A DNA stretch of 64,000 bases from Blasia pusilla (Eukaryota; Marchantiophyta; Marchantiopsida; Blasiales). Within the stretch, counting starts at the first letter, position 1. The number at the start of each line of letters is the position of its first letter. The translations under genes were made by a program, and so were the position numbers. Below are positions 51,890 through 63,665 of this stretch, one piece after another. Location of the stretch: the NCBI GenBank assembly GCA_050084515.1, contig CM114272.1:40052001-40116000 (forward strand), written 5' to 3'. A model generated the notes under the pieces. It searched no databases. It saw only the letters and a program-made list of their open reading frames with translations, and was not told where the DNA came from.

Positions 51890-53990
51890 TTGACATCCTT
51901 TTGTGGTAGACATGCTCATATGTTGTCTTGTGTAAATTCAGAAAAATCTAGACGAACAGAAAGGAAGTTCAAATCTACATTTTGTTGTGCTAGGAGTTGC
52001 GCAATGAATCCTTCCAGCAGAGAAGAGTACTCAATTGCTGAACATGATCTTTCATTCTTGAAAGTCTTTGGCCGTATTGGTTATGCTCATGTTCCTTTTG
52101 AAAGACATAAAAAATTAGATCCCAAATCTAAGAAATGTATCTTTATTGGTTGCGTTGATGGAATTAATGTGTATAAGTGCTACATTCCATCCTCTATGCA
52201 AGTTATTATTAGTATTGATCTTTTTTCTGATGAGTTGAAGTCATGGTATGCTTCATCCGAGCCTATTCCACCTCTAAACTTGTATGTTAAGAGAAGGAAT
52301 ATGATTATAAACCAACAAATATTGCCTACAAATTCCCAAAGTACTAGTGTAGGATGAGGAGAGGTCTTAGATTCTTCAATTAAATTTTTCAATCCACGAT
52401 CGGGAAGAGTACGTATTTAGTTTGTTGACACTAGTTATATCTCAAGTCAAATGTTAGAGACATCTACCTTTGAATAAAAACTCCGTAGATCAAGTAGTCA
52501 TACATCATGTTTATAGATTCATAAATGAAGATTTCCTTTCATAACATCATGCATTTATCATGATTATCCTTCAAGAACACGAATCGAGTTGTTTTGATTA
52601 AGCTTCATGCAAGGTCAAATGGATTGAAGCTATGGAGGAAGAACTTGATGTATTAAGAGATCAACACATTTGAGAATTGGTTGATATACCTTTCGATAAG
52701 AAAGCTATTGGTTGCAAATGGGTTTACAAAGTCAAGCTCAATCAAGATGATACAATGAACAGATACAAAGCCAAATCGGTAGCCAAGGGATATGCACAAC
52801 AATATAATATGGTATCGACTATAAGAAGATATTTAGCCATGTTGCAAAGATGGTAACTACAAAATTTGTGGTTGCAGTTGTAGTAAGTAAGAAAATGAGA
52901 CGACATCGTATGGATGCTCTTGGAGCATGCTTAAGCAAGCTCCAAGAGCTTGGTGTGGCAAGATTACATATGTCTTACAAGAGTTTGGCATTAGGGTTTG
53001 TGATTCTGATTCCTCACTATATCTCTTGAGAGACAAGGCTATAGGGTTCTCATTGTGTTGTACGTTGATAACCTCTTGATTACTAGGAGTAGTGAGGATA
53101 TGGTACAACAAGTCAAGCTAATGTTACAAACAGAATTTGACATGAATGACTTAGGAGAACTCAAGTACTTCCTTGGTGTTAATTTTGTTAAGGTTGGAGA
53201 GAGCATGTGGTTATTAAATGACAATATGCTCTTCATGTACTTTCAAAATATAGTATTACGGCTTATAAGCCAATCTCTACACTATTGGACTAGAATATGA
53301 ATCTAAGAGTGGATGAAGGAGAATTACTTGCAAATTCTAATATGTATAGAAGTATGGTTGGAAGTTTGACCTATATGACTATAAGTAGGCCAGACTTGAG
53401 CTATGCAATTAGCCCAGTAAGCCAGTTCATGCAAGCACCTTGAAAACCTCACCTTGATATTATGAGGAGGATTATGCGGTGTGTGAAATTCTTTATTTGG
53501 TTTGGGCTTCAATTTGAACCTTCTCCTAGTTTATAATTACAAGGATTCACAGATGTTGATTGGGCTTGAAGCATGTTTGATACACACTCCACATCTATTT
53601 ATTCATTTACCTTGGGAAGTGCAGTTATAAGTTGAGCCTCAAAGAAGCAACCTATATTTGTTTGATCTTCAACAAAGGTTGAGTATAGGAGCAACCAATG
53701 GAGCATGTGAGGCGGTGTAGCTTCATTGATTACTTGTTGAGATTGATGTTAGAAACTTATGACCTATTATAATATATGTAGTCAATATTAGTAGCATCAA
53801 GCTTGCTAATAACCTTGTGTTTCATGTTCGAACAAAGCATGTTGAGGTGTAGTATCATTTTATTAGAGAGCAAGTGCTTGCAGCAAAAATTGATCTTGTG
53901 TATCTGGTAGGTCACACTCTCCTTACTAATATGCATCCAAACATACTTACATCAATTACGGCTTGGATTAATCAACCTTGTGTTTCTTGA
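51890..53990 (+). pseudogene. Ty1/copia pol remnant
   Basis: The integrase C-terminal part reads SFLKVFGRIGYAHVPFERHK and LDPKSKKCIFIGC (52050-52160), a copia hallmark. RT: FSHVAKMVTTKFVVAVVVSK and KMRRHRMDA near 52850-52920, then VLYVDNLLITRSSEDMVQQV (53055 on), where the active site reads YVDN instead of YVDD. ELKYFLGVNF and MYRSMVGSLTYMTISRPDLS follow. RNase H: FTDVDWA and VRTKHVEV, YHFIREQVLAAKIDLVYL near 53830-53905. Many stops and frameshifts. The usual order of copia pol is kept. Confidence 0.88.
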
Positions 53991-54869
53991 GTCTTGGTAT
54001 CGAATCATCCTTCAAGCTCAACCGATTATGACGTGATCAAATATCAACCTAACCCCTCACTCTCCAACACAGGCAAGTTCTTAAAGACTTGGGATAGAAT
54101 TATTTGATAGTCTAGGAACCTAAAATGACGCAAGTGTGCCTAGCGATCCCGGTTCTCCAATAGTCATCGGATGAGTTTCGAATCGAAACTCAATATCTAA
54201 GTCACGAGTCAAGGTCTAAGCTTGGTATTCATAAGTGGTCCACTTGAAGTTGGTTTGGTATCAAAATATTGAATCCAATCTCTCAATCCATCCCATGCCC
54301 TTGGTTCATCATCCCCATAGTTCCCAAGGTGGGAATCAAGTTCCAAACACCCTTGGAGGCCCTCTACCTTAAATGTAGTTCTAGAGATCCCTATTCCATC
54401 ACTATATTGAAGAAGGTTGTCTTGAATCGCTATTTGTGGCTCTCAATCCAACTATTATTCCGATATCTTGGGGATGGTTTCTAGATCTTTGATCATGTGT
54501 TTGTTTGGATCTTTAGTGATTTGGAATTTTCTTCTCATAAGCTTTCAAATACCACTTTATTTATCCCAAACGCATCTTTAGTCTAGCTGTTATGACTTCA
54601 AACATGGAGAACCCCCAAGTGCACAGTCAAGTTCCAACCCAGATTTTAGTCCTCTTAGGGCCCAACTCTTGAGCTCTTCTCAAGTCCGGCTTGATCTTGT
54701 TCCACTAGATCTTGATCCCATCATTTGATATGCCTATCAAGGCTTGTGTCTTGCTTCAACAATCCATGTCTCATTCGTGAGACTCTGACACACCTCCATC
54801 TTAGTATGAGTCCACTAGAGTTCTAATGCTCCACCTTGGCGCTTGTTTGATTATGAGGATGATGACAAT
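53991..54869. mobile_element. LTR-Y copy 3, diverged
   Basis: Same orientation as copy 1 at 5991-6995, with shared blocks in order: GGCAAGTTCTTAAAGACTTG, CTAGGAACCTAAAA, GTGCCTAGCGATCC, CATCCCATGCCCTTG, CCCTTGGAGGCC, ATCCCAAACGCATCTT, and the end GGCGCTTGTTTGATTATGAG. The ends are eroded and no target duplication is visible. It lies directly downstream of the copia pol remnant. It could be that element's 3' LTR, which would make LTR-Y a copia family, but this is not proven. Confidence 0.65.
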
Positions 54870-55093
54870 AAATGTACTTAGTCTCGAAAATCTCTTGCCA
54901 TATTATGAAGTCTTAGCACTCTTGAGACCTTGATGGCATAAGCAGGAAATATTTGCCTCTCTTTCTCACTACAAGCATAACTGATGGGATACGACTCTCA
55001 TACTCACACACCACATTCGAGAACAAAATTTTGTAATGGGAGAATGAGTGGAGGTTGGTCCCCTTCTCAATTTTATAGGATATGTACAAGCAA

Positions 55094-55246
55094 CCCTAAC
55101 CCTAACCCTAACCCTAATCATAGTCTCGAGTTATATTAACTATGGTTAATTTGCTAACCCTAGTTAAGATAATCATGCTTAACTAACTAAGAAAAATTAA
55201 GCTTTCCTATTTCGTATGAGTACGAAGTAGGGTTAGGGTTAGGGTT
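55094..55246. repeat. Facing telomere-like repeats, (CCCTAA)4 and (AGGGTT)3
   Basis: CCCTAA is repeated four times at 55094-55117 and AGGGTT three times at 55229-55246, on the same strand, so the two face each other across 111 bp. The unit is the 6-bp TTAGGG type, not the 7-bp TTTAGGG type of most plants. Inner sequence also has loose inverted similarity (TTAACTA, TTAAGC). These are short interstitial arrays, not a chromosome end. Confidence 0.85.
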
Positions 55247-55249
55247 GCT

Positions 55250-56500
55250 AATAAGCAAATGTATAATGAGCTTGACTATGACTCAATTTTCAATACTTCC
55301 CTTCAAGCTCATATCGATATCTCTAATATCTACATCATTCCTACATATTTCAAATTTATTTCTAAACAATGCCATTGAAAAGATATCAGTAATTTTCCGA
55401 TATGTGCTCAAACTTCCATGAAAAATAAGACGAACGTTCAAGGGAGCATACACACGGCACCTATGGATCAACTATCCAAGTGGCTAGTATATCAATTTTA
55501 GGCAGACGTTAAGATAGATGAATGAAAGTTTCTATCTTTTCAACTCGAGGACTTGGCACGGGTACTCAATGTCTCTACATTATATTGTTATTATGTGATG
55601 TCATCGAGATAAGCTAATGATACCAATGGCGACATTGTGAATTTGATGTATAAATTGCTTCTACCAATGATGCATGGATTGTGCATTAGGGCCATTGGCT
55701 AATAAACTTATGCTACTTTAGAGGCAAGTTTTCTGGTATTTGTTCCATTCCATGGTTGGAACAGTTAAATTGAAAATGCAACGAGTAATGGAGGAGTTGG
55801 GGAGTAGTGGGTAGCTTTATCTCAAAATTAAGACTCAATAGACGCTACAAATCTAGACCTACAAAAATACCCCGGAAAGTCCATACAAATTTCCTAGATT
55901 CCATGTAACGGAGACCGGCAAGAATTCATTAAGATACACGGAGGGGACAGAAGAGGCAATGTTCTTCACATTTTAAACTAATAGGGATTTGCATCGTCTA
56001 CAAACAAGACCTCTTAAGGCCAAGCTCTTGAATCAAAATATATATATCTCGGACATTCCGGGAGATGGCATTGACCAAATGGCTACGACCAAGTGATTGC
56101 AAACACTCGAGCTGCCATTGCTTCGTCACGGTCCAAGACCCAGGTTTAACACTACTTTTGTAAATGTCTACGTCTCCATGATAACACTCATGTTATGTTC
56201 AATCATCATTTCCGCAATGCTTGGTCTATGGTGCATTAGATAGCTGAGAGAAGGGTTGTCGATAGCATCCGCTCAATCATTTCTATCACTAGGAAGACGA
56301 GACATTGGGGAGTCGATTCGCAAAGGACTGAGAAAAGAAGTGACGTTGTGTTTTATAAAAAAATCCTCTCTTCTGCCATCGTAGCCCTTCCATGCGTCTT
56401 GCTGGGCCCCTCCGCACCTTCCCTCGGAGTTGAAAACTCCAAGTGTGAGTTTCGATGATGTGAACTTAATAACTATGGAGTTTTCAACTATTGAATCTAC
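55250..56500. other. No recognisable gene
   Basis: AT-rich sequence between the telomere-like repeats and the Harbinger pseudogene. No domain recognised. Confidence 0.5.
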
Positions 56501-57690
56501 TTACTGCCATCTCGATATAGTTCGTGGCATCCCAGGCGAGGAACTCCGCAAGCTGATTCCTGATTTCCACACTGGAAGCATCCCCGGTACTGGCAGTATC
56601 AAATGACACTCGTTCCTCGATGACGGGACCATTCTCTCCTGCCGCACATCCAGACTGACTCTGAGCGGATCGAGGTTAGGACCCATGTTCGTCACTTGTG
56701 CGTACACATCAAGCTCCCGTCTGCGAACTATGATGTCGTACAGAATACAGTAAGCATCGACAGTGGTGGGTGCCAGTTCCAGACAGCCTCGAATCCCGTT
56801 CTCAAGAACTCGGAACACCTGTTTGAGGATGCAGAAAGTTTGCTTGATGTGGAGCCTCCCTCGGGCGTGATGAGAGATGAATTGCGCATGCGAATGCGAA
56901 GGCTGTTGAGGAGAGGTGTGGTGGTGGTGGAGTAGGGAGTGATCAGCCATGGGAGTAGTGGGAATCCCAGACCTCCCAATAAGTAGAGTCGTAGATGAAA
57001 ACCTCCATAGATGGAATGAACAGGCTTAGTGAAGCCCAGAGTTTTCTAGCACTTGACAATCAGAGGCACTGCCAGAAAATCCACAAAACAAGTCCAAGAA
57101 TGTGAATGCGGTATCGCAGACTGCTTGCAGAACAATGGAGAAATGGCCGGCCTTGTTGCAGTAACTCGTCACATCGGGTCCACTGGGATTGATGATCTCA
57201 ATATGGCGGCTATCCAGAGCACCTTGACAATTAGGCAAACCGCACTTCTTGTAGAACCTTTTCGAAACAACAGCCATCCCCGCATCCACTGGCGAGCTCA
57301 GATGCGCAGTGCTTGGAGCCACCGCTCGTCGTCGTGGGAATTCATCAAAATTTTGGTGAACCAGACTCCAGAGCGAGGCTTCACCCACCAACCTCCATCT
57401 CTACCATTCGTTGCATAAAGCACCCACGCTGCACAGTTGAGTCCACCGAACCACGAGTGTAAACCTTCTTGATAAGCCACCTTTCTCAGCACTCACGTCC
57501 TCCTCCAGAGGCTGCCAGATTTCCGGCATGGCGACAAGCACGGTTTGGATGCCAATCCCAGCACCTGCAGCCGCAAAGACTGCCATCTTACGCTTTCTCC
57601 TGGTCGTATCAACGACTGCATTTGCAGTATCACCGCTGACTTCCATTTCCACTCACTCGTCATCACCCCATCCATTCTGTACTCCAATCT
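56501..57690 (-). pseudogene. PIF/Harbinger transposase (ALP1/HARBI1-like), broken
   Basis: From 57391 the frame gives VVSKRFYKKCGLPNCQGALD followed by SRHIEI, the first catalytic Asp block of PIF/Harbinger DDE transposases. GHFSIVLQAVCDTAFTFLDL, then CGFSGSASDCQVLENSGL carries the second Asp. After a frameshift near 57020, LIGRSGIPTTPMADHSLLHH, LHIKQTFCILKQVFRVLENG and DAYCILYDIIVRRRELD correspond to the C-terminal block. The catalytic Glu of the usual VVE-x-AFG-x-LK pattern seems replaced (HIKQTF). An N-terminal basic stretch (TTRRKRKMA) lies upstream at about 57610. Terminal repeats were not identified. Confidence 0.8.
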
Positions 57691-57930
57691 TTGTCCTAGT
57701 GTGATGGGAGCCTCGATGATGTTGTCAACATGAACTTCTGCGTGGCCTTCCTCCTGCCGAGTGACTCATGGTAGTGTCGGCCTCCATAGAAGGCCTAAAG
57801 GGGAAATAAATTATATGTAGAAAAAGGATGGGAAACCCATGACGATACAAAAGAGGGGGCATAGAAAGCCCAAAAATAGACCTCAAAAGGCCAGAACCGG
57901 TCCGGAGGAGAAAGAAGGGGGCCTTCCCTC

Positions 57931-60900
57931 CTAGCGACCAAAATCATCAACAGCAGAGATAATATGAGCAACACCTAGAGAACTATGACTACTACTAAGT
58001 GGGCCTCTAGCAATGGCGTCTCCAACCGCCTGAGCCCGCCGTAGAAGCCCATTTGCATGGGCGCGCTGCAAAGCTATGGAGACATGTTGCCTACAATAAA
58101 GTATCACAGTGGCTAAGGACAACCCATTTCTCGACTGGAGATGATGGGCGCAATCCGTAAAAAAACGAGTCAAACCTCTCCCCCATCGCCCCGTACATCT
58201 CAATGGTTAGGGGGATAAATCGATGTTCGTCATGAAGTCGACTATAAATGTGAGACTTCTTGAACGCCGCCGCCACTCCTTGTAGCAATCTTCCTTGTGC
58301 TACCACTTGGGCTCGCACCGCCTCCCGCGTAGGATTCGTCACTACAACATCCGCTACCACCACCTCACACTCCCTCGTCATGTAGAGATTAGCACAGATA
58401 AGGGAATCCCGCATGGAGTAGTGCCTCTCTCTTTGTACATGGAATCCACTCTCCCGCGCAATAGAGAACATAATATCCCGCACTGCATCGTGAGTGGCTA
58501 TCCTCTCATCCCCAATTGGACATCGTGCCAAATGCACACCAAGTGGATCCAGACTCCGGCGACACTCGCAATGTGTTGAACCAACCACCGTTGGTTGGGG
58601 CAGGCCCAGTCGGAACCTCATCGCTGTAGTGTAGGTAAGTGGTGCGATGCGGAAAGCCAAGATGAGGGGACGAGCCCCCACCCATGAGCCTGCCCCCTTT
58701 CCGGAGCAAGAGCGAATACGGGCCCGAACCTCCATGGGGATATTCCCGTCCGACAAAGTAGCTCTAAACAATGCATCAAAGTGGGCTTCCATCAAAGAAG
58801 ATTGGAGTCCAGACTATCCAGAGGTAACTAGGGAAGAGAAAGCGGGAAGAATTGCTCTAGCCTCAACAAGAAGGGAGTCTCTACAAGCTGTGAGTGAAGA
58901 CTGAAGTGGGAAAAGACCATCCTCAACTTGGGAAACGTACTGTAAAAGTAGCGGTCTATCCCAAACCAAAAATTGGGAGCAAAGGAGGGGTGCTACAGTG
59001 GCCCAACTTCCTAAAAAGGTTGAAGACGCCACTAACTCAGTCGCTATGAGACCTACTCCACCAAAGGAAATCAGCCAAGAAGCCTTTCTACGAGCTAACT
59101 CCCCCGCGAGGCACTCTAATGAGCCGGGTCCTAGAAGATCCCCAAACGCCTGCATAATCTTTCTATCAAAGGATCTATACAAGGAAGAAATATGGCTAGT
59201 CGTCCACACCGTTCTACACAGATAACCAGGTCTACGAGAAAAACATGACGAGAGGATTCCATAAGCTACTTGAGGGTCACCAATCCTCGTGAGATCGTCA
59301 ACATGAAGAAGATCCTCGGTAAGAGCCGCTGCCACAAAACTCGATACAAAGTCCTAGCTTCCGAGTGGGACTCCCAAGACGCGAAGCCCTCCAGCAGGTG
59401 TCAAAAAACCGTCGGGTAAATGAATATCCACTAACAAGCCTAATGAAGACCAAACCTTGCACTTTCCCACCTTCACCGCGAGGCCGACGTGTGCCAACTG
59501 TGCTGAAAAGTGCTGAAATGTAGGAACAACCAAGTCTCCAGGGCCAACAATGTCGCGACCCTCATGACCAAACAAGTGCCAAGCGGAACATCGGAACATT
59601 AGCGGGCTCACGCTAAGATGGTTTGCGCGTTGGAGTTGTCTCAAAGAGGAGACAAGAGACGAGACGCGAGCGAGAAGTCGCGTTTCAGATGTGATGGTCG
59701 CAACTCAGAAACCTGGACCAAATGCGAAATGAGACTTGAAAGAAGTCGAGTCTAGGAAGTGGGTTGCCAAAGGAAAGATCCGGATTTGGAACGCCACTTG
59801 CGTTTGAGAGTTTCCGACTGTATTCATGGCCATAACTTTTAGCTCCGAGATGCGTTTGGAGCAAATAAGAGTGCGTTGGAAAGCTTATGAAGAGCCGGTT
59901 CAAACACACCAAAGATCGCTGCAAACACATAAGCAGCGGCCGAGATACGACCCGAAAACGACTATAAGTGGAGTCGGGTTGAGGGCCACAATGAAGGGCC
60001 CGAATCTCTTTTCCCAAAGGGGAGGGGTTATTGGAGAACACCAGAAGTACTAGTAAGGGGGAAGGTCTCCGAGAGTGCTTGGAACCCAAACCCCACTTTG
60101 GGCGCCGTGGGGCGGCTCAAGGGCATGGAACGGAACGCGAGTTTGGACGTTGGGTTGGAAAACCTGCACCAAGTCCATTGAGGCGATTTTAGACATCCCT
60201 CTTGGATTTCACGCCGTGACTCAATTACTTGGGTCTCGGTTCGGAACTCACACGAAGACCGTTGAACAGTTGGGATCGCTAGGCGTGCAAGTGCCGTTTC
60301 AGATCCCTGGACTAACCAGGAAGTCTGTTCAAAGTCTTGAAAGACTTGCCATGTGTTGGGAGCTAGGAACTAAGGAAGGTTGAGCTTGATGAGACGCCGA
60401 GTTTAGGACTTGGTGGGTTGGAACGCCGGTTGGCCAAACCCGACTAACGAGAGTGTGTGTATGGGTGCAGATCGGCGATGAGTTCGTGACCTACTGAACG
60501 CACGCTTCCGCAACACTAAAGATTGACGTTCAAGGAGAGTAGGGGCGCGACAAACAATGTGAGTATCATCTGCCAACGAAGGGAAAATGCAACCCGGGAA
60601 AGCCTCCACCGTAGAAAGAACCGCTGGATAACGAGCCAAAGCAAACAATGCACCACTCAAGGAATCACCCTGACGCGTCCCTGTAGCAGACTCCAAGAGC
60701 GTGACCTCCTCCTCGAACCTACCGTGGTGAAAATAGAGAGCCGAGGGGGCCCCATAAAAAGCATGCACGAAGGGAATCAGACTCGCTATGGGACCCCCTG
60801 CGTCTCTCAGCTCCGTGAAGATAGCTGCCCGAGACACTGAGTTAAAGGCGTTCTCCACATCAACTTGGAGAACCACCCACTCGGGACATATATCTAAACA

Positions 60901-62062
60901 AGCCCTCAAACCTAAGGCTACAGCCTCACAACCGGCTGGCGTGGCAACTCCGAATCAAAAGTGCGGACTCGGATGGATCGAAAGCCTCACGGAACTGCAA
61001 AGCGATAATGCGACTCAACAACCGCAAGAGCACCTCCCCTATGGCAATCGGACGGATCCCTCCACTCTCCTTCGATAACGCCAAAAGTCGCCCCGCCCCC
61101 AATACCTAGGCTACTATTGTTGGCACTCTCCCCTGAGCTAGGTGAGAGGCAACCTGAAGCAACTCGGAAAAGTCGCTAGCAGAGTCCTCGGGGGGAAAGC
61201 AATCACGAAGGTATTCGTACATCATACCGGACAATCCTCCAGCTGCTATCCTAGGGGAACGCCCGAGTGCCCGTGCAAAGAGGGACGAGTCTAGGCATAA
61301 GGTCGTGTCAAGATGGAAGTCACGTACAAATATTGGGATGTCAACCACTGGACGAGGGTGTAGCCTCCAGAAGGCGTCGATGGTAACAGCGGAAGGAGGA
61401 GCCATATCCATAGGGTGGAGCGCACGAGCCGCTCGCGAGTACTCCTCAGCTCGCCCAAGTCTCCTACATCGTCGCAATCTGGCAGCTACAAGTTCGTCCG
61501 CTGGGAAACCACGTGAAGTGCTACCTCTGGCATATGCCACGAACTCGCTCTGCAGAGACTCCCAATCACCTCCTCGGAAGCGCCGTAATTGGGCCACAAC
61601 CTCTCTATGGCCAGCCTTCCCTCCTCGGGTATAGCGAAGACACCATCGTGGAAGGAGAAGTAGTAGGTACCACGAGAGCTCATCCATAGTATCAAGTGCG
61701 ATCCTAGATAAGGGAAGGAGGAAAGACTGACAAAGCTCATCCCGAATAGCATGGGGAATCCTATGAAACAACCTCGGGCAAGGAAAACGGGTGTCAAAAA
61801 GACCTGTGATGCTGCCATGGTGGGACCTCAACCACTCCCATGCCTTGGGAGGGGGCGATGATGCATGAAGCATCGATGAGCATCCATGATCGATTGGAGG
61901 AACCACCCATCCGAATCTATCAAAATCAGGATGTTTAGCCGCCAAATGGTTCCGAATTCTTGAACGAGTGAAGAATTCGGGACAACAAGGGCATTTCGTA
62001 TCCCGGCTAGACGACCCACGAGCCCCTGCGCGAGGGGCCGATGCGGGACGAGGCATGGACAC
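57931..62062 (-). pseudogene. R2-like non-LTR retrotransposon protein (ZnF, RT, RLE)
   Basis: One long reading on the minus strand, about 1,040 residues once the solo LTR at 59551-60552 is left out. N-terminus: a C2H2 finger KCPCCPEFF, then NHLAAKH (C-x2-C-x11-H-x4-H, residues 24-44). RT blocks: RLLALSKESGGIRPIAIGEV near 61080-61040; VVLQVDVENAFNSVSR (motif A); TGTRQGDSLSGALFALA (motif B); FPSLADDTHIV (motif C), with the DD kept. C-terminus: CECRRSLDPLGVHLARC, then THDAVRDIMFSIARESGF, VVVADVVVTNPTRE and AFKKSHIYSR, a zinc box plus PD-(D/E)XK-like restriction-like endonuclease (RLE). The frame ends with SIALQRAHANGLLRRAQAVG. Defects: in-frame TAG at 61106, 59354 and 58814, a frameshift near 60955, and one at an A7 run (58159-58165). 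The family belongs to the RLE class typified by R2; the clade is not decided here. Confidence 0.85.
59551..60552. mobile_element. Solo LTR (LTR-Y copy 2) in the R2-like RT
   Basis: The 1,002-bp insertion starts TGTCGCGACC and ends GGCGCGACA, inverted relative to copy 1. It is flanked by perfect 5-bp direct repeats AACAA (59546-59550 and 60553-60557). Removing it with one repeat rejoins DDTHIV to GPGDLVV in frame, just behind the RT catalytic DD. It therefore post-dates the R2-like element. Confidence 0.93.
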
Positions 62063-62159
62063 CTCTCACCAAGAAGAGAACATGACCCCCTCCATCAAAC
62101 TCGAGAGACAAACCCTACCAAAATCCGCCCCGCAACCCCCATTCGAACTAGCTCCATAA

Positions 62160-63240
62160 CGGTAATGATAATCAGAGGGCGGATATTCACCGAAAAATGT
62201 AAGCCAAAATAGAGACGCTTACTAGCTGACCCCAAATCAACTTGCGGGCAAAACCTTCATTTCTCCAGTCATATTGGCCCATGCGCGAGGCGAATCCTCA
62301 CTGTACATGGCCTGTGAAATTCCAAATTCCGAAGGGAATTTCAGTACAATGACACAAACGAAGAGTTAGGCACGCGAGCAGAGAAAGAGTGCGGTGGGTT
62401 GGGTTGGGTAGATAGTGCTTTGGTCTCTCTTACATTTATAACTGGGCACCTCCCAAGCTCAAAATTTCCTCACCACGCAAAATAGAAATGGGTGGTCGTG
62501 CCAGAATTCGTCAAGCACAGAACTGTAGGAGCTTCGAAGATGACAACATAATCGTGCAGTGAGTTCATGATTGGCGATCATCCACAATTCAAAACTTTGC
62601 GTCTGCCTACAACAGCAACAGGAACTTACAGCATCAAAGAGGAATGACACATTGGAATCACTGGTCGTCCGAGACATCGACCATATCAACTGGTAGCAAA
62701 TCTAATTGATCCACCGCACTACTCATAGCAATTGGAATTCGTCTGATCTTTGAGACCATTGGCCCACGGACTTCTCATCCAAGCTAGAAAAGTGATCCAC
62801 AAAGAGAAGAGAAACCAGAGAAAAATCTGTGTTCGTAATCACTAAACGGTTCACTCTCCTCCATTGTATATACGAAGCAAAGACTGCATGGGATCTGCAC
62901 CCACTCACATCTATAACCAGCGGAAGCCAGAGGTATCAGAGGAAGCCAGTTTCTCGTTCCACTTGAGGCCCAAGCAGCATAGGCAAAGATCGAGACCGAT
63001 TCACTGCCTTGCTTTCAAGTCGGAAGGATTATAAAAATTTGAAATCGGAAACGAGTCCGAAATTCGAAGCCTCGTATCCACAATCAAAATCCCGGAGAGT
63101 CGGTCAGCAAGATGCGAAGAACGAGAAACTTCAAGTAGACTATCAAGTAGGCGGGCATGGTCATGGTTAATCATGCCATCAATATTCTCTATTATAGGAT
63201 ACCAGTTGACTATAATAGAGAACAGCAATAATTGATGATA
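62160..63240. other. No recognisable gene
   Basis: Upstream flank of the R2-like element on its sense strand. Only short open stretches without motifs (62459-62689, 62723-62908, 63001-63228 on the minus strand). A small direct repeat follows at about 63268-63345 (CTTCCTCATAGTC, CATACATTTCTA twice). Confidence 0.5.
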
Positions 63241-63293
63241 ATTTATTTCTGGCGCAATCTGTAAGGAACCAGTTAAACTTCTTCCTCATAGTC

Positions 63294-63665
63294 TCATACA
63301 TTTCTAAGTTGAACCTCTTCCTCATAGTCCCATACATTTCTATGACTAGGGGACGAATAGATGTTCATCACAGAGTCAACTGTAGAAATGGACTCTTCAT
63401 TACCGCTCCTTGTAACAATCTCTCTTTGTGCTACCATCTGGACTCGCACAACCTCCCGCATAAAATCTGTCACTACAACATCAGCCGCCACCATCTCAAC
63501 TTCTCGTGTCATGTAAAGATCAGTACAGATAAAGGAATCCCACACGGAGTAGTACCTCTCTCTCTGCAAGTGGAAACCACTCTCACAAGCAAAACTGAAC
63601 ACGATATCATGCACAACATCATGAGTGGCAATCATCTCACCCCCAACTAAATAAACACAGAAATA
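63294..63665 (-). pseudogene. Second fragment of the R2-like RLE domain
   Basis: The minus strand encodes GGEMIATHDVVHDIVFSFAC, ESGFHLQRERYYSVWDSFIC, TDLYMTREVEM and ADVVVTDFMREVVRVQMV. This is the same endonuclease domain as 58470-58250 but clearly diverged, so it is an independent, truncated copy. No RT or zinc finger is found upstream on its sense strand within the window. Its TDLYMTRE stretch matches the ANLYMTRE stretch of the larger copy. Confidence 0.8.

Noticed and set aside
55094-55246. A true chromosome end or subtelomere
   Set aside because: The arrays are only 18-24 bp, face each other, and are surrounded by ordinary transposon-rich DNA on both sides.
56501-57690. Domesticated ALP1/HARBI1-like host gene
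   Set aside because: The frame is shifted between the second Asp and the C-terminal block, and the catalytic Glu pattern is disturbed. I found no intron arrangement that repairs it, so I call it a transposase pseudogene.
61305-61634. 109-codon plus-strand ORF over the R2-like N-terminal region
   Set aside because: It is antisense to a well-supported coding region and has no motif. Similar GC-rich shadows occur at 58295-58579 and 60523-60840.
57931-62062. Alternative genetic code, with TAG read as an amino acid
   Set aside because: Stops in dead transposons need no such explanation, the CIA30 gene ends normally, and frameshifts are also present in the element.
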